Assembly: GCF_032854445.1 (NCBI RefSeq)
Contig: NC_088302.1
Coordinates: 55,342,237-55,406,236 of the forward strand
Length of the DNA stretch: 64,000 nt
Origin: Liolophura sinensis
Lineage: Eukaryota; Mollusca; Polyplacophora; Chitonida; Chitonidae
Reading direction: 5' to 3'
The notes under the pieces were generated by a model. That model did no database searches. It was not told the origin of the DNA and was given only the letters and a program-made list of their open reading frames with translations. The position numbers and the translations under genes are program-made. Shown piece by piece: positions 48,401-60,400 of the stretch. Each line of letters starts with the position of its first letter. Position 1 is the stretch's first letter.

Positions 48401-51400
48401 TTAACATAACAGGTGAAAAGTGGACAAGCCTTTGGCTTCAGTGTAGATCCTCCATATTCTCAAGAACAATTCAGATTTCTGAATTACGTGGAAATACATG
48501 TAATTGTTGGAGTTGCACTTAATTTTGTTTCATTGTTATTAACATGATTTGCAAATGAAGTTGTCAGTTTCACCATTTTTATATATGCGAATAACACAGT
48601 AATATTCTAATGTTATCATTTGCAATTCCAATCTTCTCACCTCCAAACCCTTTTGAAGAGTTCAGGAAGACCCTTCATCAGACCCTGTCTGTTTGTGCCT
48701 CTAGTGCTGTTTGCATTTGTATTATTATCCCCAGAACAAGAAGGATATGTGCTGTGTGTGGCTGTTCAGTGATGTCCTGATCATCAGTAGTGTGAAGAGA
48801 AAGAGTGGGCCAGTCACACGGAAAGTTTCCATTATTCTGTAAGTTACCATTAGTCTGTAAGATATCAGTATTCTATTACCAGTAAGTCTCAATAATTCTT
48901 CAAGTTTTCAGTATTTTGCATTGTGTCATTAAAATTTTAATTAATTTGTAAGTTTTTGGATTGTCCACCATTAAAGTTTAAACACTGTGGATATTTTGTA
49001 CAATGTAAGCTTTACATCATTATTCTATAATATGTGAATCTGCATTGTTCTGTGAGTGTTTTGCGTGCTAATCCATAACGGTGTAAATTGTCATTATTAA
49101 TTAAATAAAAAAATGGTAAATGGTGATTACATATAGCATATTTGTCCACAGGAAAACTCCATATGGTCAGGATTATGCTGAGAATATCAAGCATAAGACC
49201 TGGCTTAGAGTGGGCCTGGATGACATCGAGATCCTCAAGAGTAAGTCTGTCACATACAGCAAGTGTATACACCATCAACATGGGGGGAAGCTGATGACAG
49301 CGGCGTCATATGCTTCGTAGAAATATCTAATGAAGATTTCATAATCAATATGTTCAGTGAAACAGCTAATCACTAGCAGTTGTTCAGAGTATGAATGGTT
49401 TCATTATTTGGTTGTAAACTGTTCGGTGTGAAGTGAATGTGTGTACATGTTAAAATAAATGCTTGGGTGCAGATTAATGTAACGTTATTTTACGTAATCT
49501 GCCAATACGTGTAATACATTGAAAAAGTATTGTGAGATGTGACATTATCACTTATTTTCCATGAAGGGAGTTATTTCATAGCCGTACTACAGTAGTGTTT
49601 TACAGGTAGCAGTACTGCAGTAGTGTTGTACAGGTAGCATTATTGCAGTAGTGTTGTACAGGTAGCAGTACTGCAGTAATGTTGTACAGGTAGCAGTGCG
49701 GCAGTAGTGTTGTGCAGGTAGCAGTATTGCAGTAGTGTAGGTAGCAGTACTGCAGTAGTGTTGTGCAGGTAGCAGTATTGCAGTAGTGTTGTGCAGGTAG
49801 CAGTACTGCTGTAGTGTTGTGCAGGTAGCAGTATTGCAGTAGTGTTGTGCAGGTAGCAGTATTGCAGTAGTGTTGTGCAGGTAGCAGTACTGCTGTAGTG
49901 TTGTGCAGGTAGCAGTACTGCAGTAGTGTTGTGCAGGTAGCATTATTGCAGTAGTGTTGTGCAGGTAGCAGTATTGCAGTAGTGTAGGTAGCAGTACTGC
50001 AGTAGTGTTGTGCAGGTAGCAGTATTGCAGTAGTGTTGTGCAGGTAGCAGTACTGCTGTAGTGTTGTGCAGGTAGCAGTATTGCAGTAGTGTTGTACAGG
50101 TAGCAGTTGCCAGGGAGGTATATACAGATGAGAAGTTTCTACCTCTGTAAAGTAAGGCTACAGAGAAATCATATGTGATGTGTTTTATCTGCCAGGCTCA
50201 CTCTCAAGATGGCCAACATTTGATAAGGAACAGGTGGAGGATGACCTAGTTTTACTGAACCAAATGAATGAGCTGTGCACCCAGCTGCAGTGTAACCATC
50301 AGGTATGTGCACATGGGAATGATCACACTCAAGTGAGGAAAGAAAATTGTCAAAGAAAAAAAAAAACTCACTTGCATGCAAAGGAACACTCTCTGGGGAG
50401 AAATAACTTTCTCACTTTGGAAAGAATAGTCTTACTTGAGAAAGAATACTCCCAAATGAGAAAGAACACTCTCAAAAGGGAAAGAACACTCTCACAAGGG
50501 AAATTGCACTCTCACAAGGGAAAGAGCACTCTCACAAGAGAGAACACTCATGTGAAGGAATACTCAAATGGGACAAAACTCTGTTATGGGAAAGAACACT
50601 AACTCTTAGGTGAGAAAGGCATTCTCTCATTGGAATGATGCGAACTAGAACACTATCACAGGAAAGAATTATGAACAACCTATCTTAATTTTTAACAAAT
50701 GAATATTAATGGCTTAGTGCTGCAGAAGCAATATTTCACCCATATGTTAGTACTTAACTGTTCATACACTTACCTTCCTTAACTCAGCACTTAACTGTTT
50801 ATACACTTACCTGCCTTAACTCAGCTTTGAGCTGTTCATACATTTACCTGCCTTAACTCAGCACTTAACTGTTCATACACTTACCTTCCTTAACTCAGCA
50901 CTTACCTGTTCATACACTTACCTGCCTTAACTCAGCTTTTAGCTGTTCATACATTTACCTGCCTTAACTCAGCACTTAACTGTTCATACACTTACCTTCT
51001 TTAACTCAGCACTTAACTGTTCATACACTTACCTGCCTTAACTCAGCTTTTAGCTGTTCATACACCTACCTGCCTTAACTCAGCACTTAACTGTTCATAC
51101 ACTTACCTTCCTTAACTCAGCTTTTAGCTGTTCATACATTTACCTGCCTTAACTCAGCACTTAACTGTTCATACACTTACCTGCCTTAACTCAGCTTTTA
51201 GCTGTTCATACATTTACCTGCCTTAACTCAGCACTTAACTGTTCATACACTTACCTTCCTTAACTCAGCACTTAACTGTTCATACACTTACCTGCCTTAA
51301 CTCAGCTTTTAGCTGTTCATACATTTACCTGCCTTAACTCAGCACTTAACTGTTTATACATTTACCTGCCTTGACTCAGCACTTAACTGTTCATACACTT

Positions 51401-54400
51401 CCATCTGTGACTGAGGTTCTCAATTGGAGTGTTTTTGTCTGCAACTGTTTCAGATGCTGGACGAGGCTCTGAAGGATCTGATGTCCAGTTTGAATGACCA
51501 GCTGAGCGATTACCAAACACGAAATCCATCCTCGGAATCCAATAAGCTTGAGCTCTTAGTCACAACTCAGTAAGTCATTGGCCATATATTGATGGAAAAT
51601 TTTTATTTTGGGCCACCGGAAAGAGAAACATTGACTTAAAATCCTTCAGGAACATAGTATTTATCAGAAAAGTGATAGATTTCCAAAAAGTTGTTTAAAT
51701 CGTGAACCTGATGGCCGCTTACCAAACTATTTTTTCTCTCCCGTATACATGTACATGTATATGATAGCTTTGACATCAGTGAAATATTCTGATTGGTTTC
51801 TTTTGGTCTCTGAATGACACCAATCAGATACGTTTTGAGGTGCAACTATTTTCTCAGGTCGTTGGCCATTTCCTCCAACCATATGGTGTAAATCACAAGG
51901 GAAGGGAAGTAAGCCATTTGTTATGTTTTCCATTGATTTATCTACTCTTCAGGGAAGGCGTTTTACACCTGCTTGTCATATTTGCATCACCGGAGAAAAG
52001 GGCAGTGTGGGAGGCTACATTCTCTGATGCAAAACTCAAACTATGTAAGTTCTTTAATGACATAAGATTCATTTAATGATTAATTGAACATTTCATTAAT
52101 TTATTGGAATGCACAGATTTATTATACCTGTGTAATATTTCAGTGGGTGAATCTGTAATAGTGTGCCAGTATTTGCTAAATGTTCGTTTTCCAAAAATCT
52201 CACACAGTTTTGCAGTTTTGAGGAACTTCAATTGTCAGACTGTTTCTTTTTCTGTTGACAGCATTACTATCTGACAAGAGAGCCCCAGAGTTTTTGCAGC
52301 CTTTACAGATCACTAAAACTAGAGCTGGGATGCAGGTAAATTTTCCGCAGAATTATGAATAAGAAATACAGGATGACGATATGATGATTGTTTTACAATT
52401 TAACCAACATAGATACTTGTCGTTTTTTTTCTCAAATATTTTGAGTTTTTAGTTATGAAATTAAGATGAATTTTTAAAATGTAATGAACACAGTAAAAAG
52501 TGCAGTTTTGTCTACCCATTTTCTCTTTTGTCGTATAAAAATTGAATTGTTGCTTTCACCTGTCTGTTTCCCACAGCTGCATATTGTTTACTATAATAAC
52601 CAGTGTCCTCCATCTTGTGTCACAGTTCTCGTGCGCCGCCCCCATAGATGGCCTTAATGCTAACGGTTACCGGGATGTGTGGGTGTGTAACAGCGACGGA
52701 TATGTGGGTCACATGTGCCTGCTGAGTTTACAGCCTGAACCAATCGTCACGTTGAACACGCCAGTTCCAGGCTGCAATGCGCGCATTCTCTGTATATGCG
52801 CTGTACCAGCATTCAACGGACCATTTAGGAGGTAAGTCAGAGTGCACCACATGCCGTGTGTGAAGATGCACCACAAAGCCTGTGTATATGAGCTGTGTCA
52901 GCATTCAACGGACCATTGAGGAGGTAGGTCAGAGTGACACCACATGCCGTGTGTGAAGATGCACCACAAAGTCTGTGTATATGAGCTGTGTCAGCATTCA
53001 ACGGACCATTGAGGAGGTAGGTCAGATTGACACCACATGCCGTGTGTGAAGATGCACCACAAAGCCTGTGTATATGGGCTGTGTCAGCATTCAACGGACC
53101 ATTGAGGAGGTAGGTCAGATTGACGCCACATGCCGTGTGTGAAGATGCACCACAAAGTCTGTGTATATGGGCTGTGTCAGCATTAAATGGACCATTGAGG
53201 AGGTAGGTCAGATTGACGCCACATGCCGTGTGTGAAGATGCACCACAAAGCCTGTGTATATGTGCTGTGTCAGCATTAAATGGACCATTGAGGAGGTAGG
53301 TCAGAGTGACGCCACATGCCGTGTGTGAAGATGCACCACAAAGCCTGTGTATATGAGCTGTGTCAGCATTCAACGGACCATTGAGGAGGTAGGTCAGAGT
53401 GACACCACATGCCGTGTGTGAAGATGCACCAAAAAGTCTGTGTATATGGGCTGTGTCAGCATTCAACGTACCATTGAGGAGGTAGGTCAGTGTGACGCCA
53501 CATGCCGTGTGTGAAGATGCACCACAAAGCCTGTGTATATGGGCTGTGTCAGCATTCAACGGACCATTGAGGAGATAGGTCAGAGTGACGCCACATGCCA
53601 TGTGTGAAGATGCACCACAAAGCCTGTGTATATGGGCTGTGTCAGCATTCGACGGACCATTGAGGAGGTAGGTCAGAGTGACACCACATGCCATGTGTGA
53701 AGATGCACCACAAAGCCTGTGTATATGCGCTGTGTCAGCATTCAACGGACCATTGAGGAGGTAGGTCAGAGTGACGCCACATGCCCTGTGTGAAGATGCA
53801 CCACAAAGCCTGTGTGTACGGGCTGTGTCAGCATTCAACGGACCATTGAGGAGGTAAGTCAGAGTGACGCCACGTGCCATGTGTGAAGATGCACCACAAA
53901 GTCTGTGTATATGGGCTGTGTCAGCATTCAATGTACCATTGAGGAGGTAGGTCAGAGTGACGCCACATGCCGTGTGTGAAGATGCACCACAAAGCCTGTG
54001 TATATGGGCTGTGTCAGCATTCAACGGACCATTGAGGAGGTAGGTCAGATTGACGTCACATGCCGTGTGTGAAGATGCACCACAAAGTCTGTGTATATGG
54101 GCTGTGTCAGCATTCAACGTACCATTGAGGAGGTAGGTCAGAATGACGCCACATGCCGTGTGTGGAGATGCACCACAAAGCCTGTGTATATGGGCTGTGT
54201 CAGCATTCAACGGACCATTGAGGAGGTAGGTCAGATTGACGTCACATGCCGTGTGTGAAGATGCACCACAAAGTCTGTGTATATGCGCTGTGTCAGCATT
54301 AAACGGACCATTGAGGAGGTAGGTCAGAGTGCACCACATGCCGTGTGTGAAGATGCACCACAAAGCCTGTGTATGTGGGCTGTGTCAGCATTCGACGGAC

Positions 54401-57400
54401 CATTGAGGAGGTAGGTCAGAGTGATACCACATGCCGTGTGTGAAGATGCACCACAAAGTCTGTGTATATGCGCTGTGTCAGCATTCAACGGACCATTGAG
54501 GAGGTAGGTCAGAGTGACGCCACATGCAGTGTGTGAAGATGCACCACAAAGCCTGTGTATATGGGCTGTGTCAGCATTCAACGTACCATTGAGGAGGTAG
54601 GTCAGAGTGACGCCACATGCCGTGTGTGAAGATGCACCACAAAGCCTGTGTATGTGGGCTGTGTCAGCATTCAACGGACCATTGAGGAGGTAGGTCAGAT
54701 TGACGTCACATGCCGTGTGTGAAGATGCACCACAAAGTCTGTGTATATGCGCTGTGTCAGCATTCAACGTACCATTGAGGAGGTAGGTCAGAGTGACGCC
54801 ACATGCCGTGTGTGAAGATGCACCACAAAGCCTGTGTATATGGGCTGTGTCAGCATTCAACGTACCATTGAGGAGGTAGGTCAGAGTGACGCCACATGCC
54901 GTGTGTGAAGATGCACCACAAAGTCTGTGTATATGGGCTGTGTCAGCATTCAACGTACCATTGAGGAGGTAGGTCAGAGTGACGCCACATGCCGTGTGTG
55001 AAGATGCACCACAAAGCCTGTGTATATGGGCTGTGTCAGCATTCAACGTACCATTGAGGAGGTAGGTCAGAGTGACGCCACATGCCGTGTGTGAAGATGC
55101 ACCACAAAGCCTGTGTATATGGGCTGTGTCAGCATTCAATGGACCATTGAGGAGGTAGGTCAGATTGACGTCACATGCCGTGTGTGAAGATGCACCACAA
55201 AGTCTGTGTATATGGGCTGTGTCAGCATTCAACGGACCATTGAGGAGGTAGGTCAGAGTGCACCACATGCCGTGTTTGAAGATGCACCACAAAGCCTGTG
55301 TATATGGGCTGTGTCAGCATTAAATGGACCATTGAGGAGGTAGGTCAGAGTGACGCCACATGCCATGTGTGAAGATGCACCACAAAGCCTGTGTATATGG
55401 GCTGTGTCAGCATTCAACGGACCATTGAGGAGGTAGGTCAGAGTGACACCACATGCCATGTGTGAAGATGCACCACAAAGCCTGTGTATATGGGCTGTGT
55501 CAGCATTCAATGGACCATTGAGGAGGTAAGTCAGAGTGACGCCACATGCCGTGTGTGAAGATGCACCACAAAGCCTGTGTATATGGGCTGTGTCAGCATT
55601 CAACGGACCATTGAGGAGGTAGGTCAGATTGACGTCACATGCCGTGTGTGAAGATGCACCACAAAGTCTGTGTATATGCGCTGTGTCAGCATTCAACGGA
55701 CCATTGAGGAGGTAGGTCAGAGTGACGCCACATGCCGTGTGTGAAGATGCACCACAAAGCCTGTGTATATGGGCTGTGTCAGCATTCAACGTACCATTGA
55801 GGAGGTAGGTCAGAATGACGCCACATGCTGTGTGTGAAGATGCACCACAAAGTCTGTGTATATGGGCTGTGTCAGCATTCAACGGACCATTGAGGAGGTA
55901 GGTCAGAATGACGCCACATGCCGTGTGTGAAGATGCACCACAAAGCCTGTGTATATGGGCTGTGCCAGCATTCAACGGACCATTGAGGAGGTAGGTCAGA
56001 GTGACGCCACATGCCATGTGTGAAGATGCACCACAAAGCCTGTGTATGTAGGCTGTGTCAGCATTCAACGGACCATTGAGGAGGTAGGTCAGAGTGACAC
56101 CACATGCCGTGTGTGAAGATGCACCACAAAGTCTGTGTATATGCGCTGTGTCAGCATTCGACGGACCATTGAGGAGGTAGGTCAGAGTGACACCACATGC
56201 CGTGTTTGAAGATGCACCACAAAGCCTGTGTATATGGGCTGTGTCAGCATTCAATGGACCATTGAGGAGGTAGGTCAGATTGACGCCACATGCCGTGTGT
56301 GAAGATGCACCACAAAGTCTGTGTATATGGGCTGTGTCAACATTCAATGGACCATTGAGGAGGTAGGTCAGATTGACGCCACGTGCCATGTGTGAAGATG
56401 CACCACATAGCCTGTAGGATACGGGGGCAGTGGCGAGAGGAAATAGTGTGAAACTACAGAGATGGGTTATTCCATGCTAAGGGATAAGCTGCAAACTCTG
56501 TGGCATAATGGTTTAAATTTTCTATGGATTGTGGAATTTCTGATAAGTATCAGAAATACTGATATCTTGTTTTGTTTTTACTTCACTTCAGATCCCATCA
56601 TGCATTTCAGGATCTGATAATAATGTAGTCATGCAACTGGTTAAAACAGACTTATGATGAACTAACTGTATAGTGTTTGTTATTTAGGAAGTACCTGTAA
56701 CAGACCTTCTTGTTTTAGTGTTTGAAGTTACATTACAATATCAGAAGTAGATTTATTCCCAAACTGTTATGTGCACCAAAACTCAGACCTGTGGCATTCC
56801 ATCTTAAATGTTGAAATGATTTACTCTTACATATGTAAACTTGCAGGAAGGGAAGTAATAAGAGCTACAGACAGAGGACGACCTCAGGCCGTGTCAGCCC
56901 CCACGTGACGATAGAGTGCCCTGAAACGGCCAGCTATGGGGGTGATGAGGACGGTTACCAGTCGGACTCCGAATCCAGTGATGATGACCCTATAGCTTTC
57001 AAAGCTAACAGGGAAGATGACACGCTGCTCAAAGGTAAATTATGTACTGCTGGCAACATCTCACTTTTCCTGTACAAAAATTGTAATTTATACTACTCTA
57101 AAAAATAACCTGATTTCGCATATACTTAAGCTTATTATTTTTAGCTGTAAGCTTAGCAGATTTGAGTTGAGGGTAGAGACTACAGGGGAGAGAGTCTCAG
57201 CTGTGCAGCAAACCCCAGTGCCAGGCTGCACTATATTGGGTACGCTAACCAGGCAGGGACTGAGAACGGTTGATACACAAAAAGTATGCTTCTCAAAGAT
57301 TGACCACTTTCTCCTGACAATTTTGTGTTATTTCTTGTGAATTTAAATGAGAAAAATGCAAAACGAAAACTGAGAAATGTGACCTGCTGGTTGTGAGGAG

Positions 57401-60400
57401 GAACAGGCTCTGGTGGAGAGAAACAACAGATCTGATTAAAACATGCGGAAATGAGTGACAAAATGTAGTGGAGCTCTTCCTATATATCACTGACATGTAC
57501 AAACCTGCCAGTGTATCTCTCACTTATTTTATTCCTGTTTGTCCTCGATCACCAGAATAAAACTCAAACCACCCAAAATTGTTGATTTCTAAAAATGCCT
57601 TGACCATTTGACCATTTGTGAATAGCATCTACAGAATAACATCTTGTTTCTTGGTTCTGTCCTTCCTTCCCACTGTGCTCTAGAGGTGTTCAGTTACCAA
57701 GATTCACATCCGGTTCAGTTACCAAGATTCACATCCATTTCAGTTACCAAGATTCACATCCAGACATAAGGATTCATTGGATACTGATTGAAAAGCAGTT
57801 GGCTTACAAATCTAAATGTGAATGACAGTATACATGTAGGGGTAAAGATCACTCCATGCAACATACGAATGTAGACGATAGTTTCATTTCTGGTCAGGTG
57901 ATATTTGAGCTGTGTGTAACTATTACATTGCCAAGGTAATTGAGACTGAAGTGGCAAGGAACAAACTTGAAGCTGAAGTTCTTGTCGTTTTCTTCCTGCA
58001 GAAAGTGAACCCTTACCATCACCTGTAACATCTGAGCCAATGACGACCACAGGATCCTGGACACAAGACCCCCACAAGAGCACCATGTGGCTGGGGACAG
58101 AAGATGGCTGGTGAGTGAAACAAAGGTCACACCTGGCCAAGGGCAGCTAACCTTTACAATTCAACTCCAACTCTACTGGCTGCCCTTGAATCATGACTTC
58201 AATTAGAAATCATGGCTGCCACTGGAAACCATGGCTGCCTTTGGAATAATAACTGCCGATTAGAATCAATGGCTGCTATTGGAAACCATGTCTGCTTTTG
58301 GAAATCATGGCCTCCTTTGGGATCAGTGGCTACTATCCAATATACCTACCATTGGATATCATGGCTTCCATTGGTAATCATGCATGTCTGTCTTTGGAAA
58401 CCATCACAGTCATTGGAAATCATGGCCTCCTTCAGAGGCCTGCTTTGTAAGCCTGCTCCTAGACACACAGGTGGTCTGACTTGGCCATACGGGTCGCAAA
58501 TTGGGACAGTTCAGATATTTTAAGCTTGGTGTGACCTGGACTGTAGTCAGGAACACCAGATTTGTACAGCTCTGTTGAATGAAAATAATCCATATCTCTT
58601 TGCCAAGGTAGTTGATGAGGGGATATATGTGTACTTGTAGCCTCTCCTTAGTCCGTTCAGCATACAGGGTTAACATTTTCTTACAGTCCAGTTATACTCC
58701 AATCTACTGGTCCAATTGTTGTCCAACTCAAAGAAGATTCTATCAGATTGTACAAATATTCCATGTATTCTTTGTTTTCAGCATCCATATATTCCAGTGT
58801 ACAGATAACATCAAGACAACAAAGAACAAACTGAAGATCCAGCATGGTGCTTCTGTGTATTGTATAGTGTGAGTTTTAATCTGTACTCCTTAGCAAATTT
58901 ACAATACATATATATACCAGTAGCAGACATGGTAAATGTGATAGTATAAATTGTATACAGAGACTAGGGGTCTTGGTCTCAGCATCTAATCACTTTCATG
59001 GATGCCAGAAACCTGTTGTGAAGAGGTGAACAAGGGCAAATTAATATGGAGATAGTTGGATAAAATTTTTGTATCTTTTGATGATTTTGATGTGAGAATT
59101 TTACAATTTTCACATCTTGTTTATCGGATTTTATCCATGTTAATTACATGTATTCCAATGATACAACAGAGCGAAAGACTCTGGTCCTCCTTGTCTGGTC
59201 ATGCAGTGTTCCTCATACTGGCAATTCTTCCAGCGAAGTTTTCCCTTGTGATTTATTTATTTATTTATTTGAGTGGTGTTTTATGCTGTACTCAAGAATA
59301 TTTCATTTATACGACATTATGAAGGGAGGAAACCAAGCAAAGCCAGGGGGAAGCCCCATGACCATCCGCATGTTGCTGTCAGACCTACCCATGTACGGCT
59401 GGAGAGGTTTTCCCTTATGTTTCGACACTTGTATGTAATATTTATGGTGTAACTAATGTGCTTGTCTTTCAGGTATCTAGACAACAAGGTGTTCCTCTCT
59501 CTGGCCAATGGGATAGTTGTGGTCTACAGGCGAGATCAAGGTAAGGCTCTTAGTCACACATTGGAGCCCCACACTGATCACGCATCTCCTTAGTGATCAT
59601 ACATCTCCTTAATAATTATATGTCAAGACTACCATGAAAGTGGATTCACACTAAACTTGGAATACATTACATCACGATTAGATTGTCCTGTTGTGAGTGA
59701 GTGCTTGGGATTTAATGTGTCCTGTTGTAAGAACTGTTGGTGATTGAAAGTCTTTTCAAGTTGTTTCCCAGTCCCTGCACTGTATTAATGTATTTGCAAT
59801 GAAATCAGTTTGAACAAAACTGACAAACCACAATGTTTCTATCCTGAAATTTACGGGTGCATGAATAAAATCACATGCAATATTTGTCTGATCCTTTAAT
59901 ATTTTTGCTCTACTTTGCTTCTTTCAGATGGTTTTTGGGTCACTGATGCACCCATCATCCGTTGTCTGGGCAGTGCGAATGCTCCAATCACCAAGATGTT
60001 AGCCGTGGCGGGGAAAATGTGGTGTGGCTGTCAACAGAATATCTTTGTCGTCAACCCGGGCACTCTGAAAACTGAGGTGAGTCTGACTCATTAGTACCCT
60101 AAAAGTAACCTACAAATTCGATCACAAAAGAGCATTTTTAGAGGCAAATAAAGGTCATGAGATATTACCTCTGGTGCTAAAATTTACATTTTCCCCAGTA
60201 GGATATCATCCTACCCTCCAAACCCCTCTCAAAGCACCTTTCTAAAATCATTAGAACTCCCCCCAGTCTGGAAAAACCACCACCTTAGTCAGGGATGAAA
60301 CTTTAGGTCATGTAGAGCATTCTAACTAGTAGACTTCTGCACACACAGGTGTGCTAGATCTTTTGGAGACATACTTCCTGGTTACAACTATATGTGTGTA

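Noticed and set aside
52837-56389. Three minus-strand ORFs (508, 322, 378 codons) with LTYLLNGPLNADTAHIHRL repeats
   Set aside because: They are the antisense of the 93-bp satellite, separated only by the 1-nt-shorter units; not independent proteins.
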